Assembly: GCA_003635195.1 (NCBI GenBank)
Contig: PYIY01000004.1
Location: 1-64,000 of the forward strand
Length of the DNA stretch: 64,000 nt
From: Candidatus Poribacteria bacterium
GTDB lineage: Bacteria > Poribacteria > WGA-4E > WGA-3G
Direction of reading: 5' to 3'
Numbering within the stretch: the first letter of the stretch is position 1; each line of letters starts with the position of its first letter. This document shows, in pieces, positions 28,553-37,861 of the stretch. A program made the position numbers and the translations under genes. Below the pieces are notes generated by a model, which was not told the DNA's origin, ran no database searches, and worked only from the letters and a program-made list of their open reading frames with translations.

Positions 28553-29395
28553 ATGGCTGAGAACCAGATTAAAGTCGCGGCATGTCAATTGCTCACCAGC
28601 GAAGATGTTTCTGCGAGTACCGCGAAAGTACTCCAGCAGATTGAGAGGTGTGCGGAGATGGAGATCCAGATTGCGGTGTTCCCAGAAGGGTGTCTATTCG
28701 GCTACTGTTGCCGGACAGATTACTGGGACCGCATCTCTCCACAGGTTTTCAAAGAGGCTGAGGTGCAGATTGCCGAGGTTGCGCGTCGGCATGCGATGGC
28801 TGTTGTTGTCGGTTCCGCGCACCATGATGGCGAGAATTGGCACAACGATTTAGCGATTTTCGATCAACAAGGGAGCCTTAAATATCGGTACGGCAAAACT
28901 TTTCTTGCAGGAGAAAAGTGGTGTATCAACAATCGTGGGAAATTGCCGATTGTGGAGCTTGCAGGTATTGAGTGTTGTTTTATCATCTGCCACGATGTGC
29001 GCTATCCAGAATTGGTGAAACTACCCGTGGCGATGGGTGCACAACTCTGCATTTTCTGTTCGTGCGAAGCGGGATTATTATCGGAATACAAGCTTTCAGC
29101 GTATCGCGCCATGCCGATTTCACGTGCGACAGAAAACGGGATTTATCTTGTGATGGCGAATACGCCTGCGAATCCTGAGGACATTCGTTCGCCAGGCTCA
29201 TCGCATGGAAACTCGAAGATTGTACATCCAGATGGTAACGTTATCACAGAGGCTGGATTTTTCGGAGATGACATCGTCTCGGCAACAATAGACCTCTCAA
29301 AGGCGACAGGTTCGCAGGCAAAACGGACTTGCAACGAAGATACAATCCTTCGAGAATGGTTCCAGCAAGGGTGTAAATTCGTTGTGAAAGTCTGA
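28553..29395 (+). CDS. Carbon-nitrogen hydrolase (nitrilase superfamily)
   Basis: VFPEGCLFGY (E), YGKTFLAGEKW (K), IICHDVRYPE (C). Confidence 0.88.
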   Translation: MAENQIKVAACQLLTSEDVSASTAKVLQQIERCAEMEIQIAVFPEGCLFGYCCRTDYWDRISPQVFKEAEVQIAEVARRHAMAVVVGSAHHDGENWHNDLAIFDQQGSLKYRYGKTFLAGEKWCINNRGKLPIVELAGIECCFIICHDVRYPELVKLPVAMGAQLCIFCSCEAGLLSEYKLSAYRAMPISRATENGIYLVMANTPANPEDIRSPGSSHGNSKIVHPDGNVITEAGFFGDDIVSATIDLSKATGSQAKRTCNEDTILREWFQQGCKFVVKV

Positions 29396-29426
29396 AACCA
29401 GCAGAACATCTAAAGGAGTTGGATTC

Positions 29427-30680
29427 ATGCTAAGTAAAACTGTTTACATCCGTGCTGCTCTGCTTGTTGACGGGCTAAGCACGTCCGCCCAAGCCGATCA
29501 GGCAATCCTTGTATCCGATGGAAGGATTGACGCTGTCGGGCATCAAGAAGAGATTGCGAAACAGACACCACCCGACGCGCAGCTTATCGACCTCGGCGAC
29601 GCTTGTCTCGCGCCGGGACTCATTGATGGACATACGCATCTGAGTCTTGCAGGCGATGGTGGGAACTACGTTCAGATGTTCTCTGAAACCGATGAGATGA
29701 TGGTGCTGACAGGTGCGATGAATCTGCAACGCCATCTCGCCGCAGGAATTACGACGATCCGCGAACACGGTGCCAGAAACAAAGTGGGATTTACACTCAA
29801 AGAAGGACTTGAACGCGGTTACATTCCCGGTCCGCGCGCCTTAGTGAGTGGACGACCGATCACTTGCACGGGTGGACACTTCCACATGTGTAACGAGACG
29901 GCAGATGGTGAGGCTGAGATGCGACGCTCGGTCCGTCGGTTGGTTCATGAAGGTGCGGATTATATCAAGATTATGGCATCAGGCGGTGGTACTGCCGGAA
30001 CGATTCCGGGACGTGCCAGTTACTCTGTCGCCGAGTTGCACGCCGCTGTCCACGAAGCGCACCACTTCCATCGACTCACAGTGGCACATTGCCGCGCGAA
30101 AGAATCGATGGTCCGCGCGGTTGAGGCAGGCATCGATTTGATGGAGCATGCCGAGTTTCTGGACCCAGATGGTGAACTCCGTTTTGACCCTAAGATTGCC
30201 GAGATGATGGCGGAATCCGGGATTTGGATTAGTCCAACCCTCCAAGCGTGGACGGGCTATCCGCGCATCGTTGAACTCCGTGCGAAACGTGATAGCGACG
30301 CGATTTCTGCTGATGAAGCAACCGAATTACAACGACTTGAGGCTCGGTCAGAAGTGCGCTTAGATGTGATGCGGCGTATGCTCGACTACGACCTTCGTGA
30401 TAGGATTGTGCCGGGTACCGATTCAGGTGTTGGTAACCTTGCATTCGGTCATCTTGATTATGATTTGCAGCTGCTGGTTCAAGTCGGATTTACGCCTGCG
30501 GAGGCACTTATCTCAGCGACTCGGATCTCCGCGGCGGCAATCGGGATGGCGGACGAAATTGGGACTATTGCCCCGGGGAAAATCGCGGATCTCGTTGCTT
30601 TTAAGGGCGATCCGACGAATGATGTAGATGCTGTTAGCCGAGTGGCAGCGGTGTTCCAAGCGGGGCAACGCGTGAAATGA
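29427..30680 (+). CDS. Metal-dependent amidohydrolase (imidazolonepropionase/prolidase-like)
   Basis: LAPGLIDGHTHLSLAG, YIKIMASGG, VAHCRAKESMVRAVEAGIDLMEHAE, VPGTDSGV, GTIAPGKIADLVAFKGDP. Confidence 0.9.
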   Translation: MLSKTVYIRAALLVDGLSTSAQADQAILVSDGRIDAVGHQEEIAKQTPPDAQLIDLGDACLAPGLIDGHTHLSLAGDGGNYVQMFSETDEMMVLTGAMNLQRHLAAGITTIREHGARNKVGFTLKEGLERGYIPGPRALVSGRPITCTGGHFHMCNETADGEAEMRRSVRRLVHEGADYIKIMASGGGTAGTIPGRASYSVAELHAAVHEAHHFHRLTVAHCRAKESMVRAVEAGIDLMEHAEFLDPDGELRFDPKIAEMMAESGIWISPTLQAWTGYPRIVELRAKRDSDAISADEATELQRLEARSEVRLDVMRRMLDYDLRDRIVPGTDSGVGNLAFGHLDYDLQLLVQVGFTPAEALISATRISAAAIGMADEIGTIAPGKIADLVAFKGDPTNDVDAVSRVAAVFQAGQRVK

Positions 30681-31153
30681 AGCACAATATGCAGTCAAAC
30701 ATTGACCCTATCATCATTCAGCAGTTGTTGACTGATGCGGAAAAAGACGGCGTGCAAAAACTGGTTGTGGGCGCGGTTATCTGTAAAAATCATAAGTTCC
30801 TGCTTCTGGAGCGGGTGCCATCTGACTTTATGGGCGGGTTTGTTGAAATTCCAAGTGGTACCGTGGAGGATGGGGAAGCCCTACTTACAGCACTTGCTCG
30901 AGAAGTCCAAGAAGAGACGGGCCTTCTCGTAACGTCAGTCCTTGAATATCTCGGATCCTTTGATTTTAGATCCAGTTCCGGCAAGAAAACGAGACATTTC
31001 AACTTTCTTGTTGAGGTCGAGGTGAGTGAGATCAAACTGAGTCCTACCGAACACCAAGCATACTATTGGGTTGCGTTGTCCGATGCAGTGTTCACAACGC
31101 TTAACATCTCAGACGCTACCAAGTCGGTTCTCAAGACTGCGGTGCAACAATAA
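30677..31153 (+). CDS. NUDIX hydrolase
   Basis: Nudix box-like GTVEDGEALLTALAREVQEETGL; ATGA overlap with upstream gene. Confidence 0.88.
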   Translation: MKHNMQSNIDPIIIQQLLTDAEKDGVQKLVVGAVICKNHKFLLLERVPSDFMGGFVEIPSGTVEDGEALLTALAREVQEETGLLVTSVLEYLGSFDFRSSSGKKTRHFNFLVEVEVSEIKLSPTEHQAYYWVALSDAVFTTLNISDATKSVLKTAVQQ

Positions 31154-31171
31154 CGCGAGTACTTGGTCAGA

Positions 31172-31924
31172 TCAAAACTCGTATATGTCCTCACGACGTT
31201 TTGCGACCTTATATCGAACGAGTGCTTGAAGGTCCTCTGGCATTTGCGCAAAGGTTTCAGGAAAAACAGGTTGATGTCCACCTTCGCGCATCAAGTTCCA
31301 CCATGCGGGATAATAAGCGATGTTCAACGCCATGCGATGTTGGTCGTCGGTTGTGTTTGCACCCTGCCCGTGCCATGTCCCACCGTGCCACAATAGCACA
31401 GAACCCTGTCGTCCGCAAACAGGTACAGGATGACTTTCTGCAATATCGGATTGCGTAGGTCTACGGCGTGCGCGATGACTAAACGGCACAACGAGCGTTG
31501 CGCCGTTCTCAACAGTAAAATCCGTTATCATCCAGATTGAATTAATCATCCACGGGGTTTCAGGTAAGCGCGCTGGTAGATCATGTGTTGAATCAGAATG
31601 GATCCCGCCCTGCGGTGCACGCGGCTTGACCCATTTCGTGCACGCCTCGCCAAGTCGGGTACTATCACCGAGAAAATGGCGGACGACTTGTAGTACCTGT
31701 GGATGTGCGATGCACTCCCAACACATCTCATCAAGGTTGATTACACCGAAAAGTGTTTGATACAATTCATCATTCGGATCTTGGAAAGCGGGACGATTCG
31801 CTGGGTCTTGATGAAGTTGGAAGTATTTCTCCGCCATCGCGTCCGCCTGTGCTGCGGGTATCGCGTCCTCAATCAGACAATAACCGAATGTTTCGAGATG
31901 CTCTATTGCGTCTTGTTGTGCCAT
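31172..31924 (-). CDS. PhyH family dioxygenase
   Basis: GGIHSDSTHD (HxD), LLWHGGTWHGQGANTT. Confidence 0.82.
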   Translation of the reverse strand: MAQQDAIEHLETFGYCLIEDAIPAAQADAMAEKYFQLHQDPANRPAFQDPNDELYQTLFGVINLDEMCWECIAHPQVLQVVRHFLGDSTRLGEACTKWVKPRAPQGGIHSDSTHDLPARLPETPWMINSIWMITDFTVENGATLVVPFSHRARRRPTQSDIAESHPVPVCGRQGSVLLWHGGTWHGQGANTTDDQHRMALNIAYYPAWWNLMREGGHQPVFPETFAQMPEDLQALVRYKVAKRREDIYEF

Positions 31925-32617
31925 TTACTGAACTCCGTTTCTTTTCTTGTTACGAAATACCAACAAGAATCTGTTTTCTTCTATTTGCTCTACCTTTTCT
32001 AAAAGCAGATGTTTCTCAATGATGTACCTGGCAAAGGCAATTGTCCAAAAGTACCATGGAGACGCGTACACACCTTTGTTAGGAATTGTACGGTTTCCTT
32101 CCATCAAACCGGTCTGGACATCGTATCGCTCCGAAAGGGATTCCTCCCCCGCTCTCTTGACCAATTCATCGTGCATAATTACAACGAAAATACCATTGTC
32201 CGATAGGATCTCTTTAAGTTGAACGGTTAAACTCTCCAGTATCTGATATGATAAGTAGCCATTATTTTGAGGGAGAAAAGCGAGATCGAAAGAATTCTCC
32301 TTGTAAGGTAGCGCAGCGATATCCCCGATGTTAAATTGACATTGACTCTTTCTTCTATGTGCTACCTTTTTGGCGTGGAGGAGTGGAATCTCCGCGCAGT
32401 CAATACCTATCGCTATCGCACCCATATCTTCCATAGCAAAAGTGAACCGTCCAGCATTGCAGCCTAAGTCTAATGTCCGCATGCCGGGTCTTATAAGTTT
32501 AGGCAGGTGGTTTTCGTATCTATTAACGGCAAATTGTGATCTTGGATTATCGGGGTCAGTCGTGGGGTGGACACCCGCAGCGTTGTAATGTGTCTGAGTG
32601 GCATCAAATATGTTCAT
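31925..32617 (-). CDS. Class I SAM-dependent methyltransferase
   Basis: GMRTLDLGCNAGRFTFAMEDMGAIAIGIDCAE...FDLAFLPQNNGY; ORF opens at 32752 but internal ATG 32617 likely. Confidence 0.82.
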   Translation of the reverse strand: MNIFDATQTHYNAAGVHPTTDPDNPRSQFAVNRYENHLPKLIRPGMRTLDLGCNAGRFTFAMEDMGAIAIGIDCAEIPLLHAKKVAHRRKSQCQFNIGDIAALPYKENSFDLAFLPQNNGYLSYQILESLTVQLKEILSDNGIFVVIMHDELVKRAGEESLSERYDVQTGLMEGNRTIPNKGVYASPWYFWTIAFARYIIEKHLLLEKVEQIEENRFLLVFRNKKRNGVQ

Positions 32618-32752
32618 GTATTTCGCTTCCTTCAAATATGGCTTGCATTGTCCGGTGCTATAGTGTAAATTAGTGGGATAAGATGTGTCAAACATTTTGC
32701 CATAATTCATCGCGTTAGACAAGAAAAAATTTACTGTGGAGGAGTTCCGCAA

Positions 32753-33817
32753 ATGCTATCAACCGAAAACATGGGTGGCGTTGTCGTCACGCCCAGCCAA
32801 TTGAGTGAGATGCAGGCGGGTGATTATATCTTACATGCTCGTGATGGTGTGCTGAACAAGGTTCCAGTGGAGAAAACCCGCATGCCTTTGGACCCACAAG
32901 CACATTATCAAGGATTAAATCTCGTTTTAACTCCCAGTAGGGTCATCTATGCAGTACAGCACACGATTTTCTCCAAGTCTACGGATAGCGGTAAAACTTG
33001 GGAACATCTCAACAGGAATCCGTCTACTTTCGGTTTCAACGGATGGCTGCTGCAAGCCAATAGGCATGGGCAGCTTATTAACGTGAGCCAACACGGCGAA
33101 GAACAACCGACCACTGTTTGGATTTCTGATGATGAGGGTGAAACGTGGGAGCAGACGAGTGAAATTGATGCCGCGCCATTTCAGAAGACTGTTGCTGGTT
33201 CAAGTTTAACCCGACTCAGTGATGGGACGCTTCTATTACCTATCAAAAGACGCGATGATCCGTTTGAGGAAGGCACGAACCCGACCTATGTTTTCGTTTC
33301 GGACGATGACGGATACACTTTTTCAAACCGCTTCTTCTTGTCAGATTACGGCAATGAGGTCAATATTGCAGAGCTGTTCCCCGGGCAGCTGCTTGGGGTT
33401 ATTCGTTACCAACCGGGACCACCGGATCAACCGCATACGAACAAAACTGTTTTCCTTGCCGATTCAGTAGACAACGGTGAAACATGGAGGGATCTACGCC
33501 AATTGACGAGTGTACATGGACAATGCCACGGTGCTGCTGTTGGGCTTTCTAATAACCGTGCTGTTGTAGCGTACGATCACCGTTATCCACGAGAACTCGG
33601 CAGTGGTCGTGCGATGGTAAGCGAGGACAACGGCAAAACTTGGTCGGATGAAGTCTACTATCTCTGTCATGGGCATGTCGCAGGCTTCCCACGGCACATT
33701 AGTTTAGATGGTGAAGAGATATTAACTTTCATCGGTTCCTGTTACGGTGATGTGAGTAAATGGGAAAACGCTACAGGCAACTCACACTTCTGCATCATCC
33801 GGTGGCGACCGGTTTAG
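32753..33817 (+). CDS. Sialidase/neuraminidase-like (BNR/Asp-box) protein
   Basis: Asp-box repeats STDSGKTWEHL, SDDEGETWEQ, SVDNGETWRDL, SEDNGKTWSDE. Confidence 0.8.
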   Translation: MLSTENMGGVVVTPSQLSEMQAGDYILHARDGVLNKVPVEKTRMPLDPQAHYQGLNLVLTPSRVIYAVQHTIFSKSTDSGKTWEHLNRNPSTFGFNGWLLQANRHGQLINVSQHGEEQPTTVWISDDEGETWEQTSEIDAAPFQKTVAGSSLTRLSDGTLLLPIKRRDDPFEEGTNPTYVFVSDDDGYTFSNRFFLSDYGNEVNIAELFPGQLLGVIRYQPGPPDQPHTNKTVFLADSVDNGETWRDLRQLTSVHGQCHGAAVGLSNNRAVVAYDHRYPRELGSGRAMVSEDNGKTWSDEVYYLCHGHVAGFPRHISLDGEEILTFIGSCYGDVSKWENATGNSHFCIIRWRPV

Positions 33818-33827
33818 GACACAGATT

Positions 33828-34952
33828 ATGAAAATCACGGGATTTGAGACGATACCCATACAAGGCCGCGCAATGGTTCTGAAAATGTTTACCGATGAAG
33901 GTTTGATCGGTTACGGTGAACCGATGAACTATGAACATTGGCGCGTTGTTGCGCAGGCTGTAGACGATATGGCGGAGTACCTTGTTGGCAAAGATCCACT
34001 ACAAATCGAAGACCATTGGCAGGCGATGTACAGATCAAGTTATAGTCGGAGTATGCCTGTATTGATCGGAGCATTAAGTGGCATTGAGATGGCAATGTGG
34101 GATGTATTCGGCAAAGTTGTCGGTCTACCCGTCTGGAAGTTGCTGGGGGGTTCGGTGCGAAATCGGATTCGCGTCTATACGGGGATAGGTGGCACAACGC
34201 CTGATGAATGTGCAGAGAGTGCGAAAAAAGCAGTCGCGGCGGGATTCCGTGCTGTGAAAATGGGTGCTTCGCTGCAGCCTGTCCGATTTGTGGATACACC
34301 GAAAACGATTGATACAATGGTAGCCCGCGTAGCATCAGTGCGCGAAGCGGTGGGCGACGAAGTAGATATTGCGGTTGATTTGCACCGGCGATTAAGCCCA
34401 ACAATGGCGATAATCCTCGTGAAAGAATTAGAACCGTTCCGACTCTTATTCGCCGAAGAGCCGTGCCATCCAGAAAACAACGAACCCCTGTTGACTTTAT
34501 CTAAGTCGACAACGGTGCCAATCGCGACCGGTGAACGGCATTTGACCCGATGGGGTTTTCGAGAGATCATTGAACGTGAGATGTGCGCCATTTTACAACC
34601 CGATATCCGACACTGCGGTGGGATATTGGAACTGAAAAAGATTTCAGGGATGGCAGAAATCCACAATATAGCAATTGCTCCGCACAACGCCGCGGGTCCT
34701 ATTGGCGTTGCGGCATCGGTCCATGTCATGGCAACTGTGCCGAACTTGCTAATCTGTGAGGGTGGACACCGGCGTGGCGAAGGACTATTCTTGACCCCTC
34801 TGGTGTTCAAAGCCGGGTTTATTGAACTGCCGACGGCTCCGGGACTTGGTGTAGATATGGATGACCCGGCTATCGAAGCGGTTCGAGATGAGACATTTCG
34901 GTTGCGTGGGATGTTCTGGCATTCAGACGACGGGGCTTTCGCTGATTTCTAA
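33828..34952 (+). CDS. Enolase superfamily (galactonate dehydratase-like)
   Basis: MKITGFETIPIQGRAMVLKMFTDEGLIGYGEP...IAVDLHRRLSPTMA...LFAEEPCHPEN. Confidence 0.87.
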   Translation: MKITGFETIPIQGRAMVLKMFTDEGLIGYGEPMNYEHWRVVAQAVDDMAEYLVGKDPLQIEDHWQAMYRSSYSRSMPVLIGALSGIEMAMWDVFGKVVGLPVWKLLGGSVRNRIRVYTGIGGTTPDECAESAKKAVAAGFRAVKMGASLQPVRFVDTPKTIDTMVARVASVREAVGDEVDIAVDLHRRLSPTMAIILVKELEPFRLLFAEEPCHPENNEPLLTLSKSTTVPIATGERHLTRWGFREIIEREMCAILQPDIRHCGGILELKKISGMAEIHNIAIAPHNAAGPIGVAASVHVMATVPNLLICEGGHRRGEGLFLTPLVFKAGFIELPTAPGLGVDMDDPAIEAVRDETFRLRGMFWHSDDGAFADF

Positions 34953-34960
34953 TTGCCTTG

Positions 34961-35239
34961 TTACGGCTTATTATCGCGATCAGTCGGACGTGTGGAGAGG
35001 TTGGTTTTCGGTGGGATGTCCCATGAGATGTATCCGCAACGGGGGCAGCACATTTCAAGTTCAACGAGATTTCTGACAGTTCCTGTTTTTTCGGGTTTCC
35101 GTCGGGTTTGACATTGCGGACATCGAACAGCCCGGAATTCATCCACATCACTCTTGCCAAAATACGCCCCTATCTTAAACAAAATAAACAACACCATCAC
35201 AATGAAGACACATACACCGCTAAAGATAAGAAAAGACAT
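34961..35239 (-). CDS. Small membrane-anchored zinc-ribbon-like protein
   Basis: N-terminal TM then CPQCQ...CCPRCG. Confidence 0.5.
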   Translation of the reverse strand: MSFLIFSGVCVFIVMVLFILFKIGAYFGKSDVDEFRAVRCPQCQTRRKPEKTGTVRNLVELEMCCPRCGYISWDIPPKTNLSTRPTDRDNKP

Positions 35240-35395
35240 TTTAAACTCGCGTCAAGCGTAAGATAGCGTTATCTGTTTAATAACGGGCTTGGTATAAGTT
35301 CCGCATTGCGCCTGCTTCGCAGTGAGAATATAATGCTGCTTGCACTCTGCAGAAATTAAACTTGCGTCAAACGTGAAAATAACTCCTACAATTCG

Positions 35396-35956
35396 TTAAT
35401 CCAACAGTATGAGCGGTTTCACTGATACTTCATGATAGGTAGTTTCTGAAACAATGTCGGCGAAGAAGGGAGCAAAAAAAGCATCAGCAGAGTTCAAAAA
35501 ATCTGGTAGATTGATGCCCATATAATTTCCCTCCATATCGTCACATTCAGCGACAACTTGCCGTAATTTATCGCGTCCAGCAGTAGAAAGCGTACGCAAC
35601 GGACGTAACATCCGCATGTGATACTTAATCAAAGACGCGGACACCTGAATTAACCCTTGAAGAAACAAGCGATACGTATCTTCTGCTTGATGCCACAATC
35701 CCTCCCACGCTTCATGTGCCTCCCACCAATAAGCAAAATTGTAGAGATCTACACCGTAAAGGTAATCCTCGTTTTGTCGCCAGAGTTTCGGGGGCAGCGG
35801 TTCGGCATCGTGTGCCTCTTCCATCCCATAACTATGTCCGAGCGGATCCCGAATCGGATGCGGTGTGACACCGGGTATATGGCGATAGGGTGGAAACGGC
35901 TTTTGTGGGCAATATCGTTGCCAATTTTCATCAAAGGGTTCGGGTTGTTTTTTAAT
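35396..35956 (-). CDS. DUF309 family protein; 5' end uncertain (no canonical start upstream of ATG 35824)
   Basis: YNFAYWWEAHEAWEGLWHQ...FLQGLIQVSASLIKYH; same frame upstream encodes PFPPYRHIPGVTPHPIRDPLGHSYG, typical of the family N-terminus, back to TAA at 35969-35971. Confidence 0.65.
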   Translation of the reverse strand: MKKQPEPFDENWQRYCPQKPFPPYRHIPGVTPHPIRDPLGHSYGMEEAHDAEPLPPKLWRQNEDYLYGVDLYNFAYWWEAHEAWEGLWHQAEDTYRLFLQGLIQVSASLIKYHMRMLRPLRTLSTAGRDKLRQVVAECDDMEGNYMGINLPDFLNSADAFFAPFFADIVSETTYHEVSVKPLILLD

Positions 35957-36200
35957 GATTCCTTGCGGTTAAACGACGGGATTTGTGCTCTGACGGTTTT
36001 CGCTTAAGGCCGCCCTCCACTTCGTTACGGGTTAACGTTTTTGATGTTTTTTAATTATTCCTTGCGGTTAAACAACGTGCATCTGAGTTATGAAGTACGT
36101 TCCTTAAACCTGAAGAAATACCCAAGCAATACGCAGAATACGCAGAAACACCCAAGCAAAAACACCCCTCCACTTCGTTAGGGGCTAACGTTTCTTCTGA
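35951..36200. repeat. Further copies of the 22962-23168 repeat family, opposite orientation, one interrupted
   Basis: ttaatgattccttgcgg...ccactтcgttacgggttaacgtttttgatg and attccttgcgg...gtacgttccttaaacc...ccacttcgttaggggctaacgttt match the reverse complement of 22962-23063. Confidence 0.75.
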
Positions 36201-36229
36201 TTAATAGTACCTATAGCCTTAGGAGTACC

Positions 36230-37609
36230 TTACACTCTGCCGACCCCGATGTAGTGGAAACCCGCAGCGCGTGCTTCTTCTGGCGAATACACGTTACGAC
36301 CATCGATAAGAACTGGTGTCTTCATCTGCTTGGCGAGTCTACGGAGTTCGAGTTTGTGATAGGGTTCCCATTCGGTGACAAGCACCAGTGCGTCCGTGTC
36401 GTATGAAAGTGCGTATACATCTTCAATGAAGAGCAATCTATTGTTATCTGTTTCGCCGTTTTCACCTAAGGCTTGGCGAGCATTTGGGATGGCAATTGGA
36501 TCGTGTGCTCGGACAATGGCGCCCTCAGCAATCAATTCTCGGATAATGTCCAGTGCGGGTGCTTCGCGAACGTCATCCGTGTTTGGCTTGAACGCAAGCC
36601 CCAAGATACCGATGGTTTTGCCTTTGAGTGTTCTTAGTGTGTTTCGTAATTTTTCAACGATCCGCTCGCGTTGACGGAAGTTAACGGTACGCGCAGCTTC
36701 CGTGATTGACATCTTGTATCCAGATTGCGCTGCAACACCTAAAAGTGCGGCCGTGTCTTTCGGATAGCAGCTGCCGCCCCAACCGAGACCTGCCCGGAGA
36801 AATAGATGTCCGATGCGCGCATCAAGCCCGATCCCGCGTGCGACTTCCGTTACGTCCGCATCGACTTCCTCACAAAGCCCCGCAATCTCGTTGATAAAAC
36901 TAATTTTAAGGGCGAGAAAGGTGTTTGCGGCGTATTTAATCATCTCGGCACTGTTTGGATCCGTAGTCATCATCGGTGGTAGATGGTAAGAGGCTGGACG
37001 TGGAAACTCGCTTGGTGGGTCAAATGTCTGTTCAAGGATCGGTTGATAGAGACGGCGTAATGTATCAACTGCTTCGTCACTGTTTGCGCCGACAACAATC
37101 CGATCCGGGTAGAACGCGCCTTGCAGTGCCAACCCCTCTTGCAAGAACTCAGGATTTGAAGCGATAGAAACGTTACCTCGGATGCCGCGTTCTGAAAAGA
37201 CGTTTTCCACAACTTCAACAACACGCTGATTTGTCCCGATTGGAACTGTAGATTTGACAACAAGCGTATAATGTCTATCCGGTAAACAGACCTGTGCAAT
37301 TTCCCTCGCTGCTTGTTCAACATGTCGTGTATCCGCTTCCCCGTTCTTCTTTGGTGGTGTTCCAACAGCAATCAGAATCAGTTCTGCTTCTGGAACAACT
37401 TCAGCCACATTTGGTGTGAAACGGATCGTATGCCAAACTTCCTCAAGAAGGTTCTGGATGCCGGGTTCATGGATAGGGCTTTTTCCGTCGTGCAAAAGCG
37501 TTAATTTGCTTTCATCTTTATCTACTGCAGCGACATCATGATTAAGATAAGATAAAACTACCGCTGTAGTCAAACCGACGTATCCTGTGCCTATGATTGC
37601 AATTTTCAT
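36230..37609 (-). CDS. UDP-glucose/GDP-mannose dehydrogenase family
   Basis: MKIAIIGTGYVGLTTAVVLSYLNHDVAAVDKDE; GLGWGGSCYPKDTAAL; TIGILGLAFKPNTDDVREAPAL. Confidence 0.93.
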   Translation of the reverse strand: MKIAIIGTGYVGLTTAVVLSYLNHDVAAVDKDESKLTLLHDGKSPIHEPGIQNLLEEVWHTIRFTPNVAEVVPEAELILIAVGTPPKKNGEADTRHVEQAAREIAQVCLPDRHYTLVVKSTVPIGTNQRVVEVVENVFSERGIRGNVSIASNPEFLQEGLALQGAFYPDRIVVGANSDEAVDTLRRLYQPILEQTFDPPSEFPRPASYHLPPMMTTDPNSAEMIKYAANTFLALKISFINEIAGLCEEVDADVTEVARGIGLDARIGHLFLRAGLGWGGSCYPKDTAALLGVAAQSGYKMSITEAARTVNFRQRERIVEKLRNTLRTLKGKTIGILGLAFKPNTDDVREAPALDIIRELIAEGAIVRAHDPIAIPNARQALGENGETDNNRLLFIEDVYALSYDTDALVLVTEWEPYHKLELRRLAKQMKTPVLIDGRNVYSPEEARAAGFHYIGVGRV

Positions 37610-37620
37610 TCTTTGCTATT

Positions 37621-37861
37621 TTAGTCTCCTTGCGTGAGTTCAGCAATTTCAAGAACTCTTTGAAGTCGTTCGGTAGTTGGATCGTAGCCATAGTTAATCT
37701 GCCGCATCAATTCAAGGGCTGCCATACGGGTCGAAGAAAGTTTTAGAATGCCAATATGCTTTATCAGCTTCATCGGCTTCTTCAAAAGAGGATAGCACAG
37801 AGAACGTCTCTTTATCTACTCTGAAAGTATCAATCGCTCGCACTGCTTTGGTACACCTCAC
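37621..37861 (-). pseudogene. Frameshifted remnant of a small conserved gene
   Basis: Frame 1 VRCTKAVRAIDTFRVDKETFSVLSSFEEADEADKAYWHSKT, then frame 2 STRMAALELMRQINYGYDPTTERLQRVLEIAELTQGD*. Confidence 0.65.

Noticed and set aside
28464-28853. 129-aa ORF in another frame
   Set aside because: Overlaps the nitrilase start; arginine-rich shadow translation
33889-34810. Antisense ORFs of 171 and 211 aa
   Set aside because: Entirely opposite a clear enolase-superfamily gene; low-complexity, shadow-frame composition
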